From Paulownia fortunei (taxonomy: Eukaryota; Streptophyta; Magnoliopsida; Lamiales; Paulowniaceae): a stretch of DNA of 64,000 nucleotides. Where the stretch lies: assembly GCA_019321725.1 (NCBI GenBank), contig JAGSPU010001671.1, positions 1,116,001 through 1,180,000 of the forward strand, in the 5' to 3' direction. This document shows, piece after piece, positions 40,307 to 52,023 of this stretch; position 1 is the first letter of the stretch, and the number at the start of each line of letters is the position of its first letter. The position numbers and the translations under genes are program-made. The notes beneath the pieces are model-generated. The model had not been told where the DNA came from. It ran no database searches and saw nothing but the letters and a program-made list of their open reading frames with translations.

Positions 40307-42805
40307 TCAGAAAAATTGAGCAGACCCTCCCACAAGGGAAAATTTTGGGGTGTGCTCGCTGTATTCCACAATGGCTGTTGGCGGAAGATGGCCAATGCAG
40401 ATCTCGTGAACAGTTGAGAAGAGGGGGAAAAGCTCTAACCATCCCCGATGGCTCAATACCTCGTAAACCTCTTTTGCAGTCGAGACACCCTAGAAAAATT
40501 TCAATCTTAGTTTAATAATCATAGGAGAATATAACTAAATAATTTATCATATGGGAGGGGAGGAAACAAAACTTCTAGTTCCGAATAAATACAGATGGAT
40601 TTTGATCATGGAGACATATTCTTTCTACCACAAATCAAACCTATGTGCTATTATATTCCATTGAGATTTTAGAACATGTTTATTTTTTGTTGCATGTTTT
40701 AGACTTCCTTGAACCTTCTGGCACATGCAATCTGAGTTTGGAAATTGCGATTAGTTAACAAAGTAAAATGCCATTGTTTCTATCCAAAATGATAATACTA
40801 CTCTATTTAAACATATCTACCTGTAACTTTTGGCCCTGCAACATCTCTGCTTCGAGCTCATCGAAAGACCTCTTCCCACCATTCCTAGCAAAAGCCTCAG
40901 CACATTTCCGGTTTCTTCCCCCCACTGGGAATCAAAATAGATGAGGTGTTGTATTTTTATTTTTCTGAAAACGAAAAAGTTCACCAAAAGGACGCAGAGA
41001 TATTCGTTAGAGCCTACTTACAGCAGGTTGTGATTAGATCTGCTACACCACAGCTCTCAAAGAAAGTACTATCTTTGACAGAAGGGAAAAGAAGCTTTGA
41101 GAAGGCCTTCATTTCTCTCAAACCAATTCTCATTATTGCAGCCTGGTAAATCATTGTATAAACAATTTAAGGCTACTGGTGATTGTAGTACAAAACTCAA
41201 AAAATTTCTTTAGCTTTTACCTTTGTATTATTCCCCATCTCCAAACCATCCACAAATCCTGTTTTCAGAAGACTCGTCCATCACAGTGACAGTATAAAAC
41301 GACTTAAAGAAAACTAAGTGAACAGAACAGAACAAATTAGTATGTACCTGCTGCAATAGCCACGACATTTTTCAGTGTTCCGCATAGTTCAACTCCTTCC
41401 ACATCTTGGACCTATTCATATTTGTTCAATGACATAAGAAGAATGTATTCCATAGCTCATTCTGCATCTAATATAATTCTTTCTAAAATAAATTATCGGA
41501 CCAACGATCGTTGCATGAGATCAAGCCAATAAACCAGCTCATTGAGTAGTTGGAAGTAAAGTAGTGGACACATTTCACTCACAGCTGAGACCATAAAGTA
41601 TGAAGTGTTGAATAGCTGAACCCATTTCTCTGCCATCTCTTTATTTTTTCTGTATCCAACCGTAGCCTCGCTAAATTTCTCCATTGCAATCTGCACAAGC
41701 AACCATCTTCTTGTCACGAAAAATAGATTATGAAGTGCTAGATAATTGCTTGTGCTTAGCATAAAACAACCAGCCAGTAACCTCATTGGCAATGTTTGCA
41801 CCCATCAAAACACAACAATTAATTCCAAGCTGTTCAGAGATGAGGGAAGAGATCATGCATGGACCTTCCCTCTTGACCTCCATTCCTTTAATGAGGGAGA
41901 TTGCTTCGACATCTTCCATTATCTTCCCCACTAGCCTTTTACAAATGCCCTCCATGAACTGATGGGGTGTCACAAATACTAACATGCTGGCATCCCTCAC
42001 TGCCCAATTGCCAATTTGGTCAGATTAGAAATAATCAGACTAACTTTCTGCATGGTCTAGATTATCCGATTGCTTAATCACTCAGACAACCAGCTGAATA
42101 TTCAAACTTAGCAAAACTTAATTAAAATGCATATACCTGCATTTTCAAGATCAGGGTCAGCAACAACATTTTTGCCAAGCTTTATGCCCGGGAGATACTT
42201 AACATTCTCCTGTAGAAGAAGACAGGTTGACACCGCAGTGATCAAGAATGAGTATTAGGCAAAGAGTAATTGGTAGTGAAGGGAAAGCCATAAGAACACA
42301 TTACATTAGTTCGGTTGATGATTTCTGAGAGTTTTTCACCAGTTGGCAATATCTCCTCAAATACCCACATCCTCACTTCATCTATTCCAAAATAAGAAGA
42401 AAAATTCCCAACTCAAAAACACAGTCACACGAGTATGAAATCACGTGCATCAAATAAGTATACAGACAGACACCATTCGGATGTTGAGCTACACTAGAAC
42501 ACTTGAACTTGTACTTATTTTTCACTAACCGGGCCTGATCGATTCGTGTGGTCAACTATTTACATTTTGATGTAAAAAAAAGAGAATAAATAAACCAATA
42601 AGAAAAGAAGAAAACTAGAAAAGATACCGTGGAAAGAATCAAGCTTAAGTGTGTTGGAAGCAATGAGCTTGGCGGCGACGCTTCCCCAATTGCCACTGCC
42701 CACCACCGTGACTCTTGACTTAACAGGCGTCATTTCATCCTCAGCTCCTCCTCCTCCAGCGGCGGCGATGTTATTGTCGCTATTATCCTCGAGAGAAGGA
42801 GCCAT
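40307..42805 (-). CDS. NAD-dependent glycerol-3-phosphate dehydrogenase
   Basis: Ten exons on the minus strand: 42805-42628, 42381-42305, 42209-42137, 41999-41782, 41690-41583, 41411-41348, 41258-41221, 41142-41022, 40924-40821, 40489-40307; 387 aa, every phase consistent. The NAD-binding loop GSGNWG (36-41) opens the Rossmann fold, followed by [39 protein letters not shown] with the conserved catalytic Lys232, and [16 protein letters not shown]. It interconverts dihydroxyacetone phosphate and glycerol 3-phosphate, supplying glycerolipid synthesis and redox shuttling. It is closest to the plant GPDHp type, but the N-terminus ([18 protein letters not shown]) is acidic and Gly/Ala-rich, not a typical transit peptide, so location is uncertain. 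No SKL-type peroxisomal tail (ends GGSAQFF). Confidence 0.95.
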
Positions 42806-43003
42806 GATGAAGAAGATGAGGAAAAGAAAAGGAAAAGGGAAAAATAAGGAGGAAAGGAATGGAGGAGAGGGAAAATAGGGGGTGGAAAGAATTAAATGGC
42901 ATTGGGGCGGAGAAGACAGACACGTATCGTGACTATCAATGTGTGTCATGTTAAATCTGGCGATCTACTCTATATGCATTGCAAGCTCACCTTTCAAATA
43001 ACA

Positions 43004-43038
43004 AACACACACACACATTTATATATATATATATATAT
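43004..43038. repeat. compound (CA)n-(TA)n microsatellite
   Basis: CACACACACACA followed by ATTTATATATATATATATATA in the GPDH upstream region. Confidence 0.9.
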
Positions 43039-44663
43039 TATATTCTTACAACTTTTTGTTCTCTTTATTTCTTACATTCTCACTTTCATTCAACACTGTA
43101 TTCCTTCCATTTGTTTTGAATCATAAACTCATAGCAACAAATGAATTTACTCGTAGATATAATGTTTTGGTCTCTTATCATATTTTTAGCGGGCGTGCAA
43201 TATTCGACTTTTATTTCCTAAAATTGAAAATTTGCAGAAATCTAAAATTGCTTAATATAAATATTTAATGAATATCTGATTTTATTTAGGAATTTTATGC
43301 GTTGTTGTACTTGTATCACGCCATCAATTTTATATTGTTTAATAAATCAATAAAGTAATTCTTTCTTAAAAAATAAAATTGTGCAGGAATAAGTAGCCCA
43401 TGGTTTTTAAACCACTTGTTTATTCATGCATTTATAAAATAGTAACCACCTCTTCCTAGTTACTACACTAGTTAATGTAATAGCTATTTGTATTAAAGAG
43501 TATTTGGCTGAAATCATGTTTTTTATTTGTGAATAATTGATGTGATATTTCTAGAGTACTAAGTTTTAAAGATCTTGCGAATTTGTTAATTTTTTTCAAA
43601 ATAGAAAATTGAGTTGGCACCTGGAAATTATCATGCAATCGAACGGACGGAAATGCCACAAACATATTTCGTTCTAGTATTCGAACTTATTCTATTGTAT
43701 GAGAAAGTTTCGTGCCTCTTGAATTATATAGTCTGGTCCTAACTCGTAATTACAGCCTAACTACTAAATAATTCGGTTTTAGGCATTTAAAGTGTCCTAG
43801 TTTTCATGGTGTAACCTATCTTTTTTTTTTCCACAATAATTAATTTTATCATTCTATCCTAGGGGGAAATGGTGCTTAGAACTTGAGATCTAGTGAAGAT
43901 ATGATTTGATTTCAAGAAATCTAGATCCAATGATTTACAAAAAAAAATAAACTTTCATAGCAATAGCAATGATGACGCATAATCCAAGTAACAAAAGCGA
44001 GACCCCAACACTATTTAATTTTAGAATTAAATTAAATTAGTATTCTCATATTAGTTTACTTGCACATCAATTTGTTTGATATATAATTGTTGGTTATATT
44101 TAATTAATTAGTTATTGGTTGATGTTTTTATGTTATCGTTTCATTTTGTTTTAAAAAATATAAAAAAAAAAGAAAAAAAAAAAAAGAGAATGAAATGTAA
44201 AAAGTTGGTTGTGAATCTTGTGATAATAGAATTGCAATTTCAACACGGCATTGAATGCCACATAATAATAACCCATCTCAATCAAACCCCCCAAGTCCCA
44301 ACTGTGTGTGTTTGTGAGCTGTTGCTATTATCACACAGCTTAGCCTCCTCAGCTTTCATTTGGATAAGCATAGGCCATACAGCCAGGTTTTAGCTATTAA
44401 TTGATCCTAAATCATACAAGCGAACCCGGGCCTCATGGACTTGGTCTTAGCCCAAGCCCCAAATTACATAAGGACTGAAGGCCCGTTTTGTTGTTAAATT
44501 CGTCTTTATCCCAACTCGAATTACACTGATGAAAAATAAGTTTGGATTCGAAGTTAGTCAAACCGTTTGAAACCAAAGAGGTTACGAGAATAATTTTGGT
44601 TGTTGTGTTGGGTATCGCACATGCATATGATAACCTAAGTCAAGGCATTGGAAACATGAAATG

Positions 44664-44685
44664 TTTTTTTTTTTTTTTTTTTTTT
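44664..44685. repeat. T22 homopolymer
   Basis: Twenty-two consecutive T; possibly the poly(A) end of an undefined retroposon on the minus strand. Confidence 0.85.
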
Positions 44686-45967
44686 CATTAGTTTGGATTT
44701 GGACAGGAAGTTGAGAGAATGGAATGGGTAAAAGTGTATGGAAGCAAATCCAAAATAGGCAGGCTTAGCATTAAGTTAATATAAAGCAAGTCAGGTGTAA
44801 CATTCCATCCTACCTTTTAGAACATGGAGATCACATCCCATTTCTTCAACTCTTAACAAATAATTAATTAGAGATGGAATGTTTAATTTTGAATTAATGA
44901 TTCTTACTGCATGCCCTTAAAGGTATAACTATAAAACTATTAAAGAATACAAAAAGAATAAGAATTATCTTTCGGCTTTTGAGATTTGCAGTTGATTTGG
45001 AGTTGGGGTGATGACCCTCTGTTACTCTAATGAGAGGACTATATAATAATACATTGTTTTAGCATTGTGTTGGACTTTGACAACAATTACTGGCCCGAAT
45101 GTTGATGTTTCAACTTTCAAGTTTCAACACTCGCACTTTAAATGGTGATAATTTTTTTCAAGTCCCACCACAAGTGGGATTTGTAACGAATTTTATTCTA
45201 ATTTTCGTATTCTATATGTCATAAATAAATTAATCTATATGCTATAGTATGATGTCAAATTACTTTATCTTTTGGCTAATAGAATTTAACAATTCCTTTT
45301 ATATTATAGAATTTTAATATTTACTCATATTTTATTTAACACTACTCAAATTCTTCTTGAAAAACAAACAATATAAATTAATTAATATCATATTAATTTA
45401 TACTTAGAATAATTATTTGAATGGTCAACTGCTCACCAATATAACTACTATTAATTTGAGATATATTGTTGTCCTATGTATTATTTTCATTAGTGAGCTT
45501 TGTCACGTAGTTGTTTGTACTTCGTTGATATCTAATTCCTCCAAAACCTACATTACATGTCACGTGCCTTTTATTTTCATTTGTGTGTGTGTGTGTGTGA
45601 AAGAACCCCATAATTGGTGGCTAACAACACATTTTATATAAGCTCAAGCAAACCAAATACGCACCAGCGGATAACCATGCACTAATCGCGAGGTACTGTT
45701 GACCATCATTTATACCCCCACCCAAACCAAAATAAAAAAATAAAAAAATAAAAAGAAATAATGGAAAACAGAAGAAAAACAAGACACCGCTTTGTGCTCA
45801 TGCGACCAAGTGCCATACAGACATATTTTGGGAAAGAAAAATCTGCTTGCAAAGATAATAAATACAACGTACAACCCCTGAAAGCGGGAATTCAGGTATT
45901 GTGCATGCCAAACGAGTTTATGCACAAATGAAAATGTATATAATAAACGAGTTTATACATGAATGAT

Positions 45968-46363
45968 TCAAGGTTCCAGATCATTGTTAACGGGTCGTCT
46001 TCTCCGTGGTAGAGAGTAATCCTCCAACAACCACCCACCTGCAGCCACCGGCCCCGCCTGGCCCTCTCCTATTTCCATTAGCTGATGTCGATTCAAGAAA
46101 GCCATAACATTAACACCTGCCGGTATTATTAATGATCATTAATTAGAAACCTTAAGCCCTTACCATTATTATTAATGATCATTAGAAACCTTAAGCTAAT
46201 CAAGAATTGTTATAAATAAATATAGCAAAAGCATGAATTGTTAGGACAAGATAAACTTACCTGAATGATGTATTTCAGCTGTAAAACTCCTTTGCAAGAA
46301 TAGCAAACTGCAGAGACAAAGCATGATAACCCTTATCATGACTACTCCCATAATCACGAGCAT
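45968..46363 (-). CDS. RGF/GLV/CLEL-type secreted peptide precursor
   Basis: Two exons on the minus strand, 46363-46261 and 46116-45968, with clean splice sites (TCAG/GTAAGTT and CCGGCAG/GTGTTA), encode 83 aa. Residues 1-29 form a signal peptide with core MLCLCSLLFLQRSFTA (cleavage probably after A29). A variable segment follows, and near the C-terminus is DYSLPRRRRPVNN (67-79) plus DLEP. An invariant Asp-Tyr for tyrosine sulfation, a basic centre, Pro-x-Asn-Asn and a 13-residue length fit root meristem growth factor (RGF/GOLVEN/CLEL) peptides, which are sulfated by TPST, secreted and perceived by RGI receptor kinases. Neither exon alone is conspicuous as an ORF. The penultimate residue is usually His in this family (HN); here it is Asn. 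The class is likely; the member is unknown. Confidence 0.75.
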
Positions 46364-46412
46364 GTATGTTATTCCTCTTTAACTCTAGGGGCACAGACTC
46401 TCTACACTCCCC

Positions 46413-46422
46413 TATATATATG
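46413..46422 (-). promoter_or_regulatory. TATA-like box upstream of the RGF-type gene
   Basis: CATATATATAGGGG on the minus strand about 50 bp before the start codon gives a short leader. It is the only TATA-like sequence close to the gene. Confidence 0.45.
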
Positions 46423-47700
46423 CACAGATATCCTTCAACAGACTCTGAAAATGCTGGAGTACGTTGTAATATGAGGGGGCCGGGTCCACGAATGACAAAT
46501 TTTTTATACCTATGCGACAAAATGTGTGATCAGACTAAGCCCATAGAGGATTATGTTCTCACTAATAGGGATACAAGTTTGTTATTATAGGGCTTCTTTT
46601 TGTTCTTTCTGCAGCACAAATTGCATCAATCTCTAAAAGAATAAAGTGCTTGCATGCAGTGGTCCATGGCCTTTCAAGTTTCCACTGTCATTGGATGGAT
46701 CAAGCTTAGGTGTTAATACCTATTTTCACAAATAATCATAAAATGGTATTCCAAGGGTTTGATGATGGTTAAAAAATTACATTTCAAATCAAATTTGATA
46801 ATTGCCTTAATTTGACATGCTCCATTCACAGTACCACAGACAGAATCGCCGGGGACTTTGGGTTGTGCTTTTCTAATTGGGCTACTGGAGGGAAGCTTTA
46901 TTTTTTGGGCTTCATTAAGCCCAGGCTTAGACCCGAATTGAAGGTATTTCGTTCCCCTAAAAATGGTATGGGGCTATTATTTATGGGTCTTGCTGGACTC
47001 ACTTGACAAGTTAACTGAAGCTTTTCTCGCTCTGCGTGTTTTGGAAACGAAATGGAATGAGAAATATTTTTTGGATTTTTTTAAAATTAAATAATGCCTT
47101 TTGAGTGTTTGATATTTGAAAGTCAGCCTTTAAAAGTTAATTTTAATTTGTGGAAAATTTAAATTCTCTTTTCAATTTTAAAGTCTCAACCAGGCATGTG
47201 TATGCACCAAAAGCTTGAAAATAATTGTATAATTGGACATTTTCTTGGTAAAATAAATCCATTTCTAGAACTTGAATTTTATATTTGTAAAATTTTGGAA
47301 TATAGATGAAATTTTCATCCACAATACAAGCACCAATTAAAAAAGGTAAAATGGTACAATCTCTCGCATGTAACTGTTCCAATTAAATTGACTTTTAATC
47401 CATGATTATTTTACTAATGAATGAATCACCCTAGAAGATGCAATCTAGCCCCAAAATGGATGGAGAATGGTGATTCTCGCATAACCGCTATATAGCCATG
47501 AGGTTATCATATAATCACTAATCAATACCAAGAAAAGATTAAAAATAAAAAAATAAAGAAAACAACCACCACAAATATTACAGCCTTCGGTCAACAAACT
47601 AACACCTTAACCTTCTGATCTTTTACGGACAAAATTATCAATAGTTTTGCTTGAAATCTTGTCCGAACATCCATCAGTATTTGCCGCCATCTCCGCTGAC
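46423..47700. other. intergenic region between divergent peptide and AGP genes
   Basis: No coding signal. ORFs at 46812 (+) and 47143 (-) lack family features. The right end is the AGP promoter. Confidence 0.5.
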
Positions 47701-47712
47701 CTCTATCTGCCC

Positions 47713-47719
47713 TATAAAA
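47713..47719 (+). promoter_or_regulatory. TATA box of the AGP gene
   Basis: CCTATAAAAAAAC about 160 bp upstream of the AGP start codon, giving a leader of roughly 130 nt. Confidence 0.7.
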
Positions 47720-47873
47720 AAACCCCGCCACCCCTCATTCTTTTCCTCATTCTTGAATATTGCAGTGTTTCTCTCTAAGCATAAACAGAGAAGTGCTGCA
47801 AAATCTACAAGAATCAACAAAAGTGAAAAACACCAAAAGTTAAAAAGAAAAAAGAAAAGGCAAAACTCTTAAA

Positions 47874-48259
47874 ATGGCACGCCAAGTGATTGCTCTCGCC
47901 CTCATCTTCGTCGCGGTGGTTTCTGCCCAATCTCCAACCAGCGCCCCTACCACTGCTCCATCAACCTACGCCCCCTCCGCCACCCCAAAAGCAGAACCCA
48001 TCCCAACTCCCACCCCCGCCGCCACCCCGAAATCAGAAGCCGTCCCCTCTCCACAATCATCCCCCGCCGCCTCCCCCGAGGTGGAGCCCTCATCTCCCCC
48101 CTCCCCTGCCAGCGAGGCCAGCTCCCCACCGCCACCCCCGGCTCCGCTCCCGCTGATGCACCCACACACGCAGCTGACGCACCCAAGAGTGGTGCAGCAG
48201 CTTTGAAGGTCTCTGTCGCAGTGTGCGCCGCCGCTGCCGCCGGATTCATGCTCTTCTAA
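47874..48259 (+). CDS. classical arabinogalactan protein (apparent -1 frameshift before the GPI signal)
   Basis: A single exon starts at AAAATGGCACG. Residues 1-19 (MARQVIALALIFVAVVSAQ) are a signal peptide. The mature part is Pro/Ala/Ser/Thr-rich with many AP, SP and TP dipeptides for hydroxylation and arabinogalactan addition. As read, the frame passes to PLPLMHPHTQ and ends at 48204-48206 (110 aa) with no anchor. In another frame, from about 48150 to TAA at 48257-48259, it reads APADAPTHAADAPKSGAA followed by LKVSVAVCAAAAAAGFMLF, a textbook GPI-addition signal. 47874-48259 is 386 nt, one short of three-fold; a single missing G near 48144-48148 (GCTCCGCTCCC) would restore it. The product should be a GPI-anchored cell-surface proteoglycan. 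Confidence 0.85.
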
Positions 48260-49521
48260 GTGTTCCATTAGTTTGTTTGATATGCTATTGGAATTTCTTT
48301 GATTCATTTGTTCGTTCTTGCAATGTGTTCTTAGATAGAAAACCTCTGATCAGATCAGTTTGACATGTTGATCGAGGGTTAATTTTACACATTATGCTCT
48401 AATGTAATAAATTATGTACAGTGAATAAGAGAGCATCACTTTTTATTTATTTATTTCATTACTTCAGTGTTTTTTTGACCAAATAAAACTCCATCCTATT
48501 TTTCACATTTTTTAAATTCCAACTCTCAATGGTATACATAGTTAACACGTCCATAATTTAAAAGTTATTGTGTCAAATTATTATAATTTGCATCAACAAG
48601 AAACCCTGAATTTCAAGACAATATTTGGCTGAATTTTTAAGTTTTTACTTTTTTAAATTAAGAATTTTTAAAATGATAAGTATTTATTAAATTTTACAGG
48701 AGATAGACTTACATGTTATAATCTTATAAAATTTTCTTAAAAAAATAAAAATTTCGTAACTTATCTTTAACTTGATCGTATAAATTACAAAATCGATACT
48801 ATCAACATTTTATAAGCTCAATGAGCTTATTTTCTTCAAATACTCCAAAATATCTAGTATTTTATTAACTACAAAACATCTTATATAATATAATAATTTA
48901 TAATTTTTTAAAAATAAATAGAATATGGAAAAATGAGAAGAATAAGATTCAAGGGATCAAGAGTCATGTTCAATTTGAACAAATTGTTGATGTTGTATCT
49001 CATTAATGAAGATGAAAGCCTGATTAATGGGACTTGTTTGGAGCCATTGTGTTCATATCAAATGTCCTCGGAACTATAAATTCCATGAAGTCTTAAAAGA
49101 GATCTACTAGAGCCAAGAGACAATTATTGTTTTTTAAAGAAAAATAAATAATTAGATTAAATAATATTATATCAAAAACTAAGTAAATACAATCAATGAC
49201 TTTACATAAAAAGTAATATCATAAAGAGACTTTATTGTTTCATTAATTGCTTGTTTATTTTCTCAAATGTTGATTCTTATTCACGCATTACTTCTTGTTC
49301 AAGATGTACGTTATGTATCCAAACAGATTTATAATTTGACTCGATTTATTGTACGGTTTGAAGTAGGAAAAACATTAAGCATTAGTTTGCAAAGTGGAGG
49401 CTTGGGTTGGTATGCTCAAGTTGTAGGAAGCAAAGAAAGTTGTAGGAGTGCGGAAACAACGCCCTAGTGGTATGTGCCTTATTTGTTTTTTAACTTGTAT
49501 TTTTAATCCGATGTGAAATCT

Positions 49522-49542
49522 TATATATATATATATATATAT
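49522..49542. repeat. (TA)n microsatellite
   Basis: About ten TA units. Confidence 0.85.
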
Positions 49543-51492
49543 GTATTAAAACCATAGTGACAGTTAAAAAATAGTGAGAATAAATTTTATTTGGGAGTTG
49601 GGTGTTGAAAAAATATGGGGTTAGAGAATATCAATATCTTTGTAATATTATAGTGAATTCGTTGTCTTGGCTCGTGGATGTAAAGTTCTTTAATTAAACT
49701 TTTAAATTTTATTCTTCATTACTTTTTTCTTATTTTGTTATACTATAAATTTTATTGATAATACTTCTTGTTTTAGTGTTGTTGTGTGTTTGAACTTCGT
49801 TGGTTTGGTTGTAATGATGGTTGGATTTACACCTATTGTTACTTGGAAAATTAGCATCTATCCTCCTAAGGATTAGTGAAATATAATGATGGCCGATGGG
49901 TTTAGACACTCAAAGGAAAATTTAGGGCATATAAACTTGCAAAAAAAAAAATAGAAAACAACTTCCAAAATTAATAGATTTTCCTCCACATTTTTATTTT
50001 TTATTTTTCATTATCTTCTCAATAAATATATTTGTATGCCATTGAACACTAGGCGTTTGAGGCCTTCTAACTTGGGTTTAAGCCATGGAGAAAATTGAAG
50101 CTCAAACAGTGATCATTTGTGGACCGGAAGGATTGGAAGAGAATTGCATCACGCAAACGATGTGGACTATGAATTGGAGTGGCCCAATTTAAAGCCCAAC
50201 TAATTACTAAAATCTATTTTATATGTACTATTAGCCTTGCAATTTGGGTTGCCCTTTATGGAGCCTAAACTCAGCCCGACTTGGGGGCTTGGGCAACTTT
50301 AATTAACGTGTAATTTGCTTAGTTCATTTTTCCTTGAAATAAATTGGATTTGAATGTTGAATCTTTTTCTTTTACTTATCAAAAGGAGGGGAGATTTTTA
50401 TTTTTAAAAAAATTATTAATGAAATTGGTGTGGAATATTGTAATAAATGTTTACCTAGCTTCAATCGATTAAAACATACATGACCTTCGGCTTGAGAGCC
50501 TATATATTCACTCACATTTTAATAATCGTATCACTCTTTTGTAAATGAGAGTTTAACTTTAAAATAACTGAGTTATTGGACTTTAATTCTTATATTTAAA
50601 GATTTTGTTTCATCTTAATTGTGTCCTAATAACTTTATTTCTTGCCATGCATATGTTAATAATCCAAAACGAATACATAAGTTAAGTACTTTACATATAC
50701 GATATTATTGGTTATGACATGCAAAGATATTCTCATTAAATATTAATACACATAAACATTTTAAATATGAAATGAGAAAAAATTAAAAAGAAAAAGAAAA
50801 ACACTGTCTGAAAATTTATACTAAATCCTGAATAAACAACTAGAGAGAAAAGTGCATTTTAAATTTTGACAAGTGTTTCACACGTGAACTGAAAAGGGTC
50901 ATTAAAAAAACAAATAAAAACCATCACGTGCATGGCATGTTAAGTAGAACTTTGCATAAGGTCCACCCCACTACCGCACAGGAGATCCAGATATTCTCCA
51001 ATTATCAGCCAATCATAACCCCCACGTTGCACAAAGAAGCAACACCCTCAGCCCTCTTCTCACTCCATCATCTCTTCATCCGAATGCGACATAATAAGGT
51101 AGTGCTTTTTGCACTGAGAGCCTGCAATAGCAATTTTAAAGTGGAGTTTGGTTTTTTAGTATTTTTTTTTTTTTTTTATCAGGTACGAATAATAGATAAA
51201 CTACACTTCAAAAAATAATTATATTTTTTTACTCATTGTTATAGTTTTATGAGAAAAAAAAATTATAAAATACTATATTGTTGGCGATGCAATTGATAAG
51301 AGATGCCTAAAAAATTTAGGAAAAATAGAATGTATTGAAGACATTTCTTGACGATAACTGACAACAATTAACAAGAAATTACGAAGTTTGAGAAAACAAA
51401 TAAAATATAAATTGAAGAGTCCATCTTGAAGTTGAAAATGATGAGTTCGATCACCAACTTTTTTTAATAATTCTTTTTCTTCATCAGACCAA

Positions 51493-51525
<33 letters not shown>
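51493..51525. repeat. (AAT)n microsatellite
   Basis: About eleven uninterrupted AAT units, about 0.5 kb upstream of the CCT gene. Confidence 0.9.
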
Positions 51526-51526
<1 letters not shown>

Positions 51527-52023
51527 TGAGATTCACTCAAAACCTTAATTATCTTTTGAATTATTTTGAGGACCTAAGAGAGGAAAATGACCTTTCTAAC
51601 CTGTGCTTGTGAGGTTAAAAAATATAATTCAAAATGCCATAATTACTAATTCAAAAAATGTTACAATAATTGTTTAATTTTTATTATTTTTAATACATAT
51701 TCTACATTATTCCACTTCCACTTTTGTGCTCCATATCTCAGTCGACCTCAACTCCTACTGTCTCATTAATTGTGATTTTTTATTACATATTTGTATAATT
51801 AACAAATAAAATTTACATAAATAATTAATATAATATAATAATAATTTAAAAAAAATTATGTGCGCTTGTCCCACCTATGAGGCTTAGACCCCCACTCTCA
51901 CTCCCAGAGAAAAAGTTGAACCCTTTTCCCCTTCACTTTTCCTCACTTTTCCTCACTTTTCTCTCACTCACTCTCACTCATCATTGTTTTCTTCAGAAAG
52001 ATTTCATCACTGATCCAATAGTT

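Larger units (their letters stand above)
42806..45967. other. intergenic region between GPDH and the RGF-type peptide gene
   Basis: GPDH promoter at the left, then AT-rich DNA without coding signal. It contains CA/TA microsatellites (43004-43038), a T22 run (44664-44685) and TG repeats (45583-45598). Confidence 0.5.
48260..51840. other. AT-rich intergenic region
   Basis: AGP 3' UTR at the left, then AT-rich DNA with no recognised gene. It contains (TA)n (49522-49542) and (AAT)n (51493-51525). A GC-richer stretch at 50920-51130 has a 96-codon ORF without family features. Confidence 0.5.

Noticed and set aside
47947..48307. 100-113-codon ORFs antisense to the AGP
   Set aside because: They are mirror frames of GC-rich Pro/Ala codons; the plus strand has the signal peptide and GPI signal.
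50928..51218. 96-codon ORF
   Set aside because: No signal peptide, domain or splice context; it ends in a translated T-run (FFFFFF).
51877..52023. Longer N-terminus of the CCT protein from ATG 51877
   Set aside because: The extension is translated CT-rich leader with no family similarity; 52024 fits better.
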